Shown here: positions 8,955 to 17,768 of the stretch, one piece after another | How positions within the stretch are numbered: position 1 is the stretch's first letter | Layout: each line of letters starts with the position of its first letter | The notes under the pieces: generated by a model | The model's input: the letters and a program-made list of their open reading frames with translations, nothing else | The model's database searches: none | What the model was told of the DNA's origin: nothing | From: Verrucomicrobiaceae bacterium | Lineage (GTDB): Bacteria > Verrucomicrobiota > Verrucomicrobiia > Verrucomicrobiales > Verrucomicrobiaceae | Length of the DNA stretch: 64,000 nucleotides | Reading direction: 5' to 3' | NCBI GenBank assembly: GCA_027489965.1 | Contig: JAIXZA010000146.1 | Location: 1 to 64,000 of the forward strand | Program-made: the position numbers and the translations under genes

Positions 8955-10013
8955 ATGAATCGTCGTCACTTTCTATCTGCGGCCGCGACCACCCTGGCGG
9001 TGCCTTTTGTTCGAGCGCAAAGTAAGACTGCTCCTGAATTTCATGGAGCCACCATTGGTCAGGGTGGCTTTCGTTATCGCGTCGATAAACTGTGGAGCCA
9101 GGCTGATCCAGCCAAGACACCTGTAAAAGATTGTCATGAAATGGTGCAGTCTTCAGATGGACGCTTGTTTCTTCTGACCAATCACAAGCAAAACAATGTG
9201 CTGATTTATGATGTCAAAGGGGCGGTGCTTGGCGCTTGGACTCTTGGATTAGCGGGTGCCCATGGCCTAACGTTGCATCGTCAGGCGGATGGCAAAGAGT
9301 TTCTCTATCTGACCGACTCCAGCAGCGGTCGGGTCATGAAGACAACTTTGGAGGGCGAACTGGTTTTAGAGTTGCCCAAGGCCCAAGAATGCGGGGCCTA
9401 TTCGCCAAACGATCTCTACAGTCCGACTGAAACCGCCGTGGCTCCCAATGGAGATATTTATGTAGCTGACGGATACGGCTCGCAGTTCATTCTGCGCTTT
9501 AATCAAGATGGTAAGTTCATCAGCAAGTTCGGCGGTAAAAGCACTCAGCCGGTGAATCCAGGCAAGTTCATGCAGGCTCATGGCGTGGCCATTGATACAC
9601 GCGGAGAGCAGCCGCTTCTCGTCGTGACGGAGCGCATTCGGAATGAATTTAACTGGTTTACGCTTGAAGGGAAGCATGTGCGTAGCGTCTATCTGCCTGG
9701 CGCTTATGTTAGCCGCCCTGTCATTCAAGGCCGTGAGCTGTATTCAGGCGTTTGTTTCGGCGCAAAGCCGAATGATTATCGCATGTGGCAGGGACGTGGT
9801 TTCGTGACCATTTTAAATGATCAAGATCGGGTGATCTCGAATCCAGGGGGGCAATCTCCCGGCTTTGAGGATGGTCATTTGAAGGTAATGCTTCAAGATC
9901 AGCCGATCTTTAACAATTGCCACGATGTCTGTGTGGATAGTCATAGCGACCTCTATGTCTGTCAGTGGAATAGCGGGCATGTGTATCCCTACAAGCTCCA
10001 TCGTGAAGGCTGA
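8955..10013 (+). CDS. Tat-exported NHL/6-bladed beta-propeller protein
   Basis: A 352-residue protein with a twin-arginine signal (MNRRHFLSAAATTLAVPFVRA). Propeller-like repeats follow, such as VQSSDGRLFLLTN, LYLTDSSSGRVMK, APNGDIYVADGYGSQFILRFNQDGKF and VCVDSHSDLYVCQWNSGHVYPY. NHL-type propellers bind partners or carry ring-cleaving lyase or peptidyl-glycine-like activity. No catalytic signature could be assigned. It sits directly behind the DUF1080 gene, so a role in exported carbohydrate processing is plausible but inferred. Confidence 0.8.
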   Translation: MNRRHFLSAAATTLAVPFVRAQSKTAPEFHGATIGQGGFRYRVDKLWSQADPAKTPVKDCHEMVQSSDGRLFLLTNHKQNNVLIYDVKGAVLGAWTLGLAGAHGLTLHRQADGKEFLYLTDSSSGRVMKTTLEGELVLELPKAQECGAYSPNDLYSPTETAVAPNGDIYVADGYGSQFILRFNQDGKFISKFGGKSTQPVNPGKFMQAHGVAIDTRGEQPLLVVTERIRNEFNWFTLEGKHVRSVYLPGAYVSRPVIQGRELYSGVCFGAKPNDYRMWQGRGFVTILNDQDRVISNPGGQSPGFEDGHLKVMLQDQPIFNNCHDVCVDSHSDLYVCQWNSGHVYPYKLHREG

Positions 10014-10130
10014 GCGGCCCTCGCTGAGGTGCGCACGCAATGAGCTAGGAAAAGGTCGAGTGAGCTTGTTTGTGAGACGTTCGATGTCCTTGGAATCTGG
10101 CGTCCTTGTCTTTCTTTAACATGATCGTTC

Positions 10131-10148
10131 CTGACCTTGGCAGGTCAG
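10131..10148. other. Small hairpin in the 277-bp gap before the MFS gene
   Basis: CTGACCT (10131-10137) pairs with AGGTCAG (10142-10148) around TGGC and is followed by TCGTTTGATTT. It may be a weak terminator for the upstream operon. The rest of the gap (10014-10290) shows no convincing gene or promoter. Confidence 0.35.
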
Positions 10149-10290
10149 TCGTTTGATTTGGTCTCCGGTTCCAGATGTCCTCTGAACATAGCGCTTTGGA
10201 GAATGAAGCTGGTGAGAAAATGACGGAATGAAACGCGAGACTGCATTTCGTGATTGCTACGCTGACAGGAGTGCGTCAATCTGAGCGCCC

Positions 10291-11676
10291 ATGAGCCAAT
10301 CTGTTTCTCTCCCCGACCCAAACGCCCCCTGGTATAAGCAACTCAATAGCTACCACTGGTTTGTTATTATTGTCGCCTCAGCGGCTTGGTTTTTTGACTG
10401 TCTGGATCAGCGCCTTTTTTCGTTAGCTCGTGTGCCGGCACTGGTGGAGTTGATGAAGCTGCCTCCGACAAGCCCAGAGCTGCAATCCTTTGGCAAAGTG
10501 GTGACGGCTTGTTTCCTGATTGGCTGGGGGATCGGTGGCATGATCTTTGGAGCCCTCGGAGATAAGTATGGTCGTGCACGCATGTTGACGCTGACGATCC
10601 TGATTTATTCGGCTTTCACAGGCCTGAGCTACTTTAGCCAGACGCAATTGGACTTTACCATCTTCCGTTTTCTCACCGGCATTGGTGTGGGTGGTGTCTT
10701 CGGATTGGCCGTTGCGCTAATTGCTGAAACGGTTCCGAGTGGCGCGCGCACGCAGTGTTTGGGCTTATTGCAGATTCTTTCGACCATCGGCAATATTTCC
10801 GCAGGCTTTGCCAAAATGGGGATTGATGCGCTGGAAGCCAATCAGACGATCGCCGCGGGCTCTGGCTGGCGCTGGATGTTTCTCATTGGGGCAGCTCCGG
10901 CTTTAATGATCATTTTTACTCGTGGCTACTTGAAGGAGCCTGAAGCTTGGCAGAGACTCAAGGACAGCAATCAGTTACCCAAGGGGGGCATCTTTGCGTC
11001 TTATGGCAGCCTGCTGAGCAATGCACGCTGGAGAAAAAATCTGTTGGTCGGCGCGGTCATCGCTAGCACGGGTGTGATCGGTTTGTGGGCCATCGGTGAG
11101 TATGCGGTCGATCTTCAAAAGGTGGTCTTTAAGCAGCATTTCGAAAAACTGGGTGTCGCCGCAGATAAGATCGCTGGAGAGGTCAATAACTCGATCTCGA
11201 TCGCTTATCTCTTCAACATGCTGGGTGCTGCTGTGGGCATGACCTTGTTTACCAATGTGGCTAAAATGGGTCGTCGCTTGGCGTTCTTCCTGGGTTTCTC
11301 GGCCGCCTTGATCGCTACCTTCCTTGTTTATTGGAAGATGAGCGATCCCGTTTCGGCCCGCTGGATGATGTTCCTTATGGGCATGGCTCAGCTCAGTGTC
11401 TTCGCAGGTTTTGCGATCTACCTTCCAGAGTTGTTCCCGAGCAAGCTGCGCAGCACGGGCACCAGTTTCTGCTACAATCTCGGACGTTTTGCCGCCGCGG
11501 GTGGTAGCTTTTTCTCAGCCACTTTGACCTCGGGTGTTTTTGGTAAATACGCGGCTCAAGACCCAGCTCTGCCGCTTCGCTACGCGGCAATGACGATGTG
11601 CGCCATCTTCCTGGTGGGCATCTTTATCCTGCCGTTTGCACCTGAAACCAAAGGCAAGCCTCTACCTGAAGACTGA
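10291..11676 (+). CDS. MFS transporter (sugar or organic-acid:H+ symporter type)
   Basis: A 461-residue membrane protein with about 12 hydrophobic segments. The major-facilitator loop 2-3 signature is GALGDKYGRARM near residue 87, and the second-half equivalent is NVAKMGRRLAF. FLTGIGVGGVFGLAVALIAE (segment 4) and PELFPSKLRSTGTSFCYN late in the protein resemble the sugar/aromatic-acid symporter branch. The substrate is unknown. It is followed four bases later by a small gene and an Smr gene in a tight unit. Confidence 0.88.
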   Translation: MSQSVSLPDPNAPWYKQLNSYHWFVIIVASAAWFFDCLDQRLFSLARVPALVELMKLPPTSPELQSFGKVVTACFLIGWGIGGMIFGALGDKYGRARMLTLTILIYSAFTGLSYFSQTQLDFTIFRFLTGIGVGGVFGLAVALIAETVPSGARTQCLGLLQILSTIGNISAGFAKMGIDALEANQTIAAGSGWRWMFLIGAAPALMIIFTRGYLKEPEAWQRLKDSNQLPKGGIFASYGSLLSNARWRKNLLVGAVIASTGVIGLWAIGEYAVDLQKVVFKQHFEKLGVAADKIAGEVNNSISIAYLFNMLGAAVGMTLFTNVAKMGRRLAFFLGFSAALIATFLVYWKMSDPVSARWMMFLMGMAQLSVFAGFAIYLPELFPSKLRSTGTSFCYNLGRFAAAGGSFFSATLTSGVFGKYAAQDPALPLRYAAMTMCAIFLVGIFILPFAPETKGKPLPED

Positions 11677-11681
11677 GTATC

Positions 11682-11966
11682 ATGACGGCTGCTGAACTGG
11701 CTGCATTACCGTCCTTGCCAGTGAGTTTGAGTCCTGAGGCTCAGGCTCTCTGGCATACGAAAGCGGGTAACTGGGAAGAAGCGCATAACATTGCGCAGGA
11801 CATTCATACGCCACTGGGTTCTTGGATTCATGCCTTACTGCATGTGATCGAAGGCGATCAGTGGAATGGAGACTACTGGTTTGCGAAAGCCAAGAAGCCA
11901 TCTCGCGGACCGAAAGATGTGGATGCGCTTTGGGATGAAATAGCTGCTACTGTGCTTTCCCGATGA
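11682..11966 (+). CDS. Conserved-looking small protein of unknown function
   Basis: A 94-residue soluble protein with no recognised domain. It is rich in Trp, Ala and His (ALWHTKAGNWEEAHNIAQD, LGSWIHALLHVIEGDQWNGDYWF). The pattern suggests a helical, TPR-like fold built from helix pairs. It overlaps the following Smr gene by four bases (ATGA) and starts five bases after the MFS stop, so translation of the pair is probably coupled. The coding call rests on this packing and on the in-frame length. Confidence 0.65.
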   Translation: MTAAELAALPSLPVSLSPEAQALWHTKAGNWEEAHNIAQDIHTPLGSWIHALLHVIEGDQWNGDYWFAKAKKPSRGPKDVDALWDEIAATVLSR

Positions 11967-12244
11967 CGGATAGCGATCCAGTGCAGATCGAGATCACAGA
12001 CGAGCTGGATCTGCATACCTTTCAGCCTCGTGACGTGGGTGATCTGCTCGTGGATTACCTTGGGGAATGCCAAAAGCGTGGCATTCTCAATGTCCGCGTG
12101 ATTCATGGCAAGGGCACTGGCGCTTTACGCGTTGGGGTCCATGAAAAGTTGGCGAAGATGGAAATCGTCGCGGCGATCACTTGGCCCGCCAGCGCCCAGA
12201 CCGGTGGTTGGGGTGCGACTTGGGTTCAGCTTAAGGCCTTGTAA
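11963..12244 (+). CDS. Stand-alone Smr-domain protein
   Basis: A 93-residue protein that is almost entirely an Smr domain: the LDLH motif (DELDLHTF, near residue 13), then VRVIHGKGTGALR and a C-terminal strand. Smr domains, as in MutS2, are DNA or RNA nicking endonucleases or binding modules. The stand-alone short form is widespread and its role is not settled. It shares ATGA with the preceding gene. Its 3' end overlaps the convergent S8 protease gene by 14 bases. Confidence 0.85.
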   Translation: MTDSDPVQIEITDELDLHTFQPRDVGDLLVDYLGECQKRGILNVRVIHGKGTGALRVGVHEKLAKMEIVAAITWPASAQTGGWGATWVQLKAL

Positions 12245-15200
12245 GTTCCGCCTTTCCCGAGATGATGGGTGTTGTGGTGCTTTTTTCACCCACGGTATCG
12301 GGTAACTCCGCCAGATTAAAATAACCGATGCCCTGATTGAGATCTGGCCTGGTGACAAGCAGTCCGCTGAAAGATCCGGTGCGCAGAATCTTTGCATAAG
12401 GCACTGTTGTGTCATTTGGATCGTCATCACTGAAATTAAAACTGCCACTGAGAGTCCCTGTGGCAGCACTGAAGGTAAGGCGGACACTCTGAGGGTTTTC
12501 CGTGATGAGCGTGGGCATCATGGTCGTCAGTGTCTTTGTGATTTTAAAGGTCTGTTCTAATGTTGTGGTTAATGGCAGCCCAGTGAAGTTCAGCTTGGCA
12601 TTGTTAATGAGTGGACCTGTTTCAGGCTGTGGATCGAGATCAAGGATCATCGCCGACGAGATGGGTTTGATGTATTTAGCGCCGCGGACCTTTAGCGTAT
12701 GTAAAGGAATGCCTGATTTGTAAGTTCGAGTGGTACTTTTGGCAGGTTGAGGGGATTTGAACCAATCCATCGTCCCATCCACAAGACCTGAAACTAAGGT
12801 GATCGTGCTCCATCCTTGGGTGCTTCCTGAATTTGAGTAAAGCATGGAGTGAAAAGAAGTCTCACCTAATGGGCCAAGCGTAGAGCTGCCTGTTAGTGTT
12901 GTGGCATCCGCCAATTTGCCTGCCCAAGTCACGATTCCTGTGGTGCTTACCGTCATCTTCACGTGGCCATAGCCCTGTGGATAGCTCGCAAGGAGAACTA
13001 GAGCGTCGGGAACTTCCAGCGCAGTGTTAAAGGATGTGTTAGCCAGCACTGGTTTGTTGGCTGCCGACCACGGATTTCGAAAAGCTTCAAAAGCACCAGT
13101 GTTGGATCCATCCGAGATCGTGCCAGAGAGCCTGCCTGTGCTGAGATTCAAGAGGATGTTGCCTGTAAGAGGTGTCAGGACTCTGCCGCGTGAAATAGTG
13201 AAGGGCGTTGCTGGGTTAGCATTGTTGAGCAGGGCATCAATACGGCTGGCCCATGAGTAGGTCTTGGCACCTAAAGTGAGGGTCCCAGTGTAAGTGCCTG
13301 TGTTGGAGACGGTCAGTTTAACTCGGCCTCCAAGATCTGTATTCATGCCGCTTTCTCGCTGCACAATGCCAGTCCAGGTGCCTCGTGCCTCGAGTGGGAA
13401 GTCTTTGATATCCCATTCAAATTCCACGGGTGGGCTGGAGCCTGCCAGATTGGTCGCTGTGATTTTGGCTTTAAATTTACCCGATTTTCTAGGACGCCCC
13501 GTCAGTAGGCCGGAGGGGCTGATACTGACTCCAGGAGGCAATCCTGTGGCGGTGAATCGTGTGGTGCCATGGATCGCTGAGATCTGCTCATTCACGGCAC
13601 CGCTGACAATGCCATCATCAATGCTTCGTGGCGTAACCACAGGTTTGTAGCGAAGTTCGAGCGTTACAGGTAGCGTCTCAATCGTGTCAGCCACACCCGA
13701 CATACGCACCACGCAGGTGTATGGACCTGTGTCTTCAGGCTGCATGTTGGTGATGGACAGCGTCTTGGTATCCATGCCTGAAATTTTGCCGCCTTTAGGA
13801 ATCGTCTGACCATTCAGCTTCCATTGGTAAGTGAGGCCTTCGCCTGCGGCTTGCGCGGTGACGCTGCCAGTGCCGCCTAAATTGATGGTGGTGGGTGGTA
13901 AAGTGCGATTCACCACGCCGACATAAACCACGTCAGAGGTGTCGCTTCCAGTCAGGTTGCTGACTTTGACTTGATAGCGCCCTGCATGGCTGAGGCTGGT
14001 TTCAGGGATCTGAAGCGTCTTGGTGGTGGCGATCTGTTTGAGGTTTTGCAGCCAGGAATGGGTGAAGGTGCCGTCTCCGATTAAGGTGGTATCTAGAGTC
14101 AGCGGCTGCCCGGCGGTCAAAAACTGTGACTCGCTGGTCTGTGCGGTGATCGAAATGGGCGCGAATTCGGTGCCGTAAAGGCTGAGCGTTGCTGAGTTGA
14201 AGGTGCCTGTGGTGAGGGCATCGAGATCTCTTATGGTTAGCACCCATTTGCCTTTCGCGGATTCTCCCCAATGACGCACACTGCTAAAGTCCCAGTCAAG
14301 GTAGTCTGAACCATCATCTTCAAATTCCTTTGAGGCTAACGTGCTTACCGCGCCGGAGGGAGAGGTGAGTTTGATCTCTAAGTCGCCTCTGTAACGATGA
14401 AAAACGTTTAAGTTGAGCTTGGCGTGTTCGACCCTCATCGGATTCGTTGTGCTAAAATCAAACACAATGGAAATGCCCTTGGTGTTATTATCTGGAATGG
14501 TAGCGGTGGCGTTCGAGGTCCGGGAGTCCTGAATCATGGGGCCCAAAGAGGTCCATGTTTCAGCCAAGGTCACTGCTGCTTGGACGTCGATTTGGCCTCC
14601 CCCAAAGGACTGATGATGTCGAATGCTCGGCAAGCTGCTGTCTCCACCCTGGCGGGAAATCCAGCCTGGATCGAGTGGTGAGAGTTGTGTGGACGTGCGC
14701 AGCAGGATCTCCTTCACATCACGCCAGTTCAAATCGGGATTGGCTTCGAGCATCAGCGCCAAAGCTCCCGAGACCGCAGGTGCAGCGGAGGAGGTGCCGC
14801 CGAAGTCATGGGTGTAGTCGAGATCGGCGACCTCACCTTGGGCTGTTCCTCTCTCATTGTAACCTTGGTTACCTATAAGATCGCTCGTGAAAATAGCTAC
14901 ACTGCCACCACTGCTGGGTGCACTGACAACCAAATGAGACCCCGTTTCACTGTAATCGGTTAGTGCGCCTTGATTGTTCGTTGCGCCGACCGTCAGGATG
15001 AACATGGAGTTGGAAAATCCGTCTTTTTGGCCTTGTTGTCCTTCCTCACGGCCATTGCCTGCCGACCACACAAAAAGGGTGCCTTTGCCTTGACGTCCCG
15101 TCTCGGTCGCGTTTTGACGTGCCGCTTCCATAAGCCCACCCGCAGGCCTCAGTGACCAAGCATAACCGCCGGCACCCCAGCTGTTGTTTTTGATCGAAAT

Positions 15201-16319
15201 GAGGTCTTTGCCTCGACTCATGGCATCAGCATCTTCCCAGTCAGAGGTTGTGGATGAAATCAGTCTGAATCCCACAAGGGTGGCCTCGGGGGCCACACCG
15301 GAAACGCCCAGCGTGTTGTTCCCACGCGCTGCGGCCACACCCCCGACAGAAGTTCCATGGAAATCCTCAGCAAAGTTCGATGGCGCGGGATTGGTATCGT
15401 TTGGGGAGTCATTCCAATCATAATGATTCGCACTGTCGGCATTGGGGGCCAAGTCTGGATGCAGAATTTGCAGTCCGTCATCGACGATCGCGATTTTGAT
15501 GCCTTGGCCTTTGTAGGTATCCCAGACTGAGGAGACGTTCATATCAAAGCCGACTCTGCCGCCACCTTGGCCTGTGTTTTTTAAATGCCATTGAGAGCTG
15601 AAAAGAGCGTCATTCGGGGTGGAGTGCTTTTGTAGCTGCCGCAGGAGTAGCGGTCCGATGGATCGAATGGAAGGGTCTCCGCTCAGCTGTTCTAGGGCTT
15701 TGAGAGCCGCCTCTGGGCCACCTTGGATCGGTTCGACAATGAGGCTGCCGGGCGAGTAATCGGGCTCGCTGATCAGCTTGAGTCCATGCGTTTTCAGCAA
15801 GGCGACCGTTCTATCACGGTCCTTGGATTGAATGTGAATCCGCTTGTGCAGGATTTGCCGAGATTGAACTTCATCTTCATGCCCTTCAGGGTAGATGACC
15901 CAACCTGTTGTCTCAGGATTCAGCTCCTTGGCGGCCTGGATCAGCGACTGAGCATTCGCTTGAGGAGTGATTTTTTTAAAGCGTTGATCCGTCTGGGCCG
16001 TTGTCAGATAGAGCTCTGATAAAGAAAGCGTGAAGCGCTGGGCACGGCCATCCACCGATAGAACAAACGGGCGTGCATCCATTAAATCCTGCCAGGCCTG
16101 CGCCTGAGCCTCAGGATTTGCTCTCACCTTTTGAATCGAATTCAGGCTTCGAAGTTGTTTGCGTGGATTGACCTCGATTGCAGATGCCTTTAGAGGGTCT
16201 TGCTGGATTTCCTGCATCGCTTGTTGGGCGATGGACATAAAAACTACCAAGGCAACTAGCCCACCAATGATCGGTGATATGGTTTTTGGTGGCATGATTC
16301 TGGCGAGCAAAGAACGCAT
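12231..16319 (-). CDS. Large secreted S8 (subtilisin-like) protease with P-domain, Ig-like and C-terminal repeat modules
   Basis: A 1,362-residue protein if it starts at the ATG at 16317-16319, which has AAGGA seven bases upstream. The longer frame to 16391 begins with TTG and lacks such a site. A hydrophobic anchor or signal lies near residues 15-35 and a pro-region follows. The catalytic triad is Asp near 278 (IAIVDDG), His near 320 (DFHGTSVGG) and Ser near 508 (GGTSSAAPAVSG), with the oxyanion Asn in NNSWGAGG. A proprotein-convertase P domain covers about 600-706. Two Ig-like segments and a putative-Ig/cadherin-like segment (LPPGVSISPSGLLTGRP) come next. The last 330 or so residues form a two-part beta-rich module also found in the giant protein at 54.9 kb. 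Probably exported and surface-associated. Confidence 0.88.
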   Translation of the reverse strand: MRSLLARIMPPKTISPIIGGLVALVVFMSIAQQAMQEIQQDPLKASAIEVNPRKQLRSLNSIQKVRANPEAQAQAWQDLMDARPFVLSVDGRAQRFTLSLSELYLTTAQTDQRFKKITPQANAQSLIQAAKELNPETTGWVIYPEGHEDEVQSRQILHKRIHIQSKDRDRTVALLKTHGLKLISEPDYSPGSLIVEPIQGGPEAALKALEQLSGDPSIRSIGPLLLRQLQKHSTPNDALFSSQWHLKNTGQGGGRVGFDMNVSSVWDTYKGQGIKIAIVDDGLQILHPDLAPNADSANHYDWNDSPNDTNPAPSNFAEDFHGTSVGGVAAARGNNTLGVSGVAPEATLVGFRLISSTTSDWEDADAMSRGKDLISIKNNSWGAGGYAWSLRPAGGLMEAARQNATETGRQGKGTLFVWSAGNGREEGQQGQKDGFSNSMFILTVGATNNQGALTDYSETGSHLVVSAPSSGGSVAIFTSDLIGNQGYNERGTAQGEVADLDYTHDFGGTSSAAPAVSGALALMLEANPDLNWRDVKEILLRTSTQLSPLDPGWISRQGGDSSLPSIRHHQSFGGGQIDVQAAVTLAETWTSLGPMIQDSRTSNATATIPDNNTKGISIVFDFSTTNPMRVEHAKLNLNVFHRYRGDLEIKLTSPSGAVSTLASKEFEDDGSDYLDWDFSSVRHWGESAKGKWVLTIRDLDALTTGTFNSATLSLYGTEFAPISITAQTSESQFLTAGQPLTLDTTLIGDGTFTHSWLQNLKQIATTKTLQIPETSLSHAGRYQVKVSNLTGSDTSDVVYVGVVNRTLPPTTINLGGTGSVTAQAAGEGLTYQWKLNGQTIPKGGKISGMDTKTLSITNMQPEDTGPYTCVVRMSGVADTIETLPVTLELRYKPVVTPRSIDDGIVSGAVNEQISAIHGTTRFTATGLPPGVSISPSGLLTGRPRKSGKFKAKITATNLAGSSPPVEFEWDIKDFPLEARGTWTGIVQRESGMNTDLGGRVKLTVSNTGTYTGTLTLGAKTYSWASRIDALLNNANPATPFTISRGRVLTPLTGNILLNLSTGRLSGTISDGSNTGAFEAFRNPWSAANKPVLANTSFNTALEVPDALVLLASYPQGYGHVKMTVSTTGIVTWAGKLADATTLTGSSTLGPLGETSFHSMLYSNSGSTQGWSTITLVSGLVDGTMDWFKSPQPAKSTTRTYKSGIPLHTLKVRGAKYIKPISSAMILDLDPQPETGPLINNAKLNFTGLPLTTTLEQTFKITKTLTTMMPTLITENPQSVRLTFSAATGTLSGSFNFSDDDPNDTTVPYAKILRTGSFSGLLVTRPDLNQGIGYFNLAELPDTVGEKSTTTPIISGKAELTRP

Positions 16320-16364
16320 GAGAGTGTCCTTGAGTTTGGGAGATAACTCAATGAAAATCTGGTC

Positions 16365-16394
16365 TAGTCTTAAGAGGTTTAGTCTTATCAAGAC
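16365..16394. promoter_or_regulatory. Repeats between divergent S8 protease and lectin genes
   Basis: The 8-mer TAGTCTTA occurs twice (16365-16372 and 16380-16387). The second copy runs into a small palindrome, GTCTT-ATC-AAGAC (16382-16394). The placement between two divergent starts fits a shared operator, but no promoter elements stand out. Confidence 0.3.
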
Positions 16395-16440
16395 TTCTTT
16401 TGTAGAGCAGGCCCAAAATCTGCTTCAATCCTCTTCAACC

Positions 16441-16767
16441 ATGTATTCTTCGCCCATCCCTTGGAAGATTTTGTCAGCGACTCATGGTGCAGGTGTTTTG
16501 ACACCGGCTTGGAATCTGGCTGATCTAGTCGCGCTGCCGGAAGAGAGTCGCTTCTTTGTCGTCGATGTTGTCTTTGCATCGCCGTTTGCCTCATCACCAC
16601 TGGTTCATCTGGGGCTGACGGGTTTTGATGTGGATCAGCATGAAAGTGCCCGGCTGACGGTCAAAGTCGGCCAAATCACCGAGTCGGGTTTTCAGGCGGT
16701 GATCTCAACCTGGTCCACGACGCGCGTTTATGCCGTGGAGTTCAGCTGGTTGGCGATCGGAGCCTAG
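16441..16767 (+). CDS. Small H-type lectin domain protein
   Basis: A 108-residue protein starting at the ATG at 16441. From residue 38 onward it matches the H-type lectin pattern as I know it: RFFVVDVVFASPF, PLVHLGLTGFDVD, LTVKVGQITESGF, then a Trp-containing strand and a final FSWLAIG. H-type lectins (discoidin/Helix pomatia agglutinin type) bind N-acetylgalactosamine. No clear signal peptide is visible, so location is uncertain. It is divergent from the S8 protease and 18 bases from the stop of the convergent VOC gene. Confidence 0.65.
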   Translation: MYSSPIPWKILSATHGAGVLTPAWNLADLVALPEESRFFVVDVVFASPFASSPLVHLGLTGFDVDQHESARLTVKVGQITESGFQAVISTWSTTRVYAVEFSWLAIGA

Positions 16768-16785
16768 CCAACTGGAGGTTGGGGC

Positions 16786-17142
16786 TCAGCCGACGTATTG
16801 GGTGATGAAACCCTCATTGCCCTCGGGATCGCGGTAGCGTCCGAGCAAGATGGGTTCACCCTCTCTCTGCATGGGCAGGTCGAGGATTTTGCCTCCGGCT
16901 TTTTCGATGAGGTCCATGACGTCAAACACATCTTCGAATTGCAGGCTGAGTCCTGTAGGATTGAGGCTGCCGTCGTGCCCGCCATGAAAGGCGATGATGG
17001 CATTGCCAAAGCTGAGCTCGCTCCAGAACTCGCTGACGAAAATCTCGTCGAGTCCAAAGACGTTTTTGTAGAAGCGGACGGCTCGCTGCATGTCGGTGGC
17101 CAGCAGCATGAACTTGACCTTTTCTGGCCGGATGGCGCTCAT
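16786..17142 (-). CDS. VOC-superfamily (glyoxalase/bleomycin-resistance-like) protein
   Basis: The ATG at 17142 starts one base after the stop of the upstream gene, giving 118 residues and likely translational coupling. A longer frame would reach 17187. The sequence has VOC-type paired modules: VKFMLLATDMQRAVRFYKNV, then FHGGHDGSLNPTGLSLQF, and a C-terminal PILLGRYRDPEGNEGFITQ. Members include glyoxalases, dioxygenases and antibiotic-binding proteins. Metal ligands were not assigned and no substrate is proposed. Confidence 0.82.
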   Translation of the reverse strand: MSAIRPEKVKFMLLATDMQRAVRFYKNVFGLDEIFVSEFWSELSFGNAIIAFHGGHDGSLNPTGLSLQFEDVFDVMDLIEKAGGKILDLPMQREGEPILLGRYRDPEGNEGFITQYVG

Positions 17143-17143
17143 G

Positions 17144-17659
17144 TTAGGCGGCGTTGCTAGTGGAATCAGAGCCGTTTTTGGCGGCATTCAGGGCGCTTTC
17201 AGGCAGAGCGACGGTGGATCCCGTGGAACCTGGACCGATGAGTTTACGGAAGATCTTTTGAGGGAAGGAGAGGCCTTTTTCTTCGGTCTCGATCTGGGAG
17301 AGTGCCTGAGACTTGGCCATTTCCCAAGCAGGAGCAAAACCGGGGGCATTGATGATCATGTGCTTTTCAGCGCGGGCCATGATTTCCAGTTCGCGCTGAA
17401 GTTTATTTTCAGGCTTTTCATTCAGGCGAGCGACCTGCATGCGTAGGCTTTCATTCTCCTGAGCCAGCTTGGTTTTATCCTTGCTGGTCTCCTGCATCTG
17501 GCGGGCGTCCAGCTCAAGCTTATCACTGAGATGAGTCTTGTAGCGTTTGAATTCGCCTTTGGTCTTCCAGTGATTGAAGTAGGACATGAAGAGAAACACG
17601 CAGCCAAGGGCGAAGCCCATGCCAAAGGTGTAGAGGGGATTGGAAAAGATATCGAGCAT
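17144..17659 (-). CDS. Membrane-anchored coiled-coil protein of unknown function
   Basis: From the ATG at 17657-17659 the protein is 171 residues. The upstream TTG at 17674 is less likely. A single membrane segment (about residues 6-28, FSNPLYTFGMGFALGCVFLFM) is followed by a long charged helical region with heptad-like spacing (KRYKTHLSDKLELDARQMQE, then KLAQENESLRMQVARLNEK). A Gly/Ser/Ala-rich tail ends it. No family was recognised; it resembles bitopic scaffold or DUF1043-like proteins only in outline. It is coupled to the downstream VOC gene. Confidence 0.65.
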   Translation of the reverse strand: MLDIFSNPLYTFGMGFALGCVFLFMSYFNHWKTKGEFKRYKTHLSDKLELDARQMQETSKDKTKLAQENESLRMQVARLNEKPENKLQRELEIMARAEKHMIINAPGFAPAWEMAKSQALSQIETEEKGLSFPQKIFRKLIGPGSTGSTVALPESALNAAKNGSDSTSNAA

Positions 17660-17768
17660 GGTGATAAGGCACAATGATAACGGCGAACTTGAAAAAGTCG
17701 CTCAGTAAAATGGGGCTGATGGTTTCGATCCGGGGGCTTACGTGCCCAAAATAGAGCACCAGATGTTA

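Noticed and set aside
16320..16391. Longer S8 protease start at TTG 16391
   Set aside because: The ATG at 16319 has an AAGGA site seven bases upstream and leaves a normal signal or anchor region; the upstream TTG has no such site.
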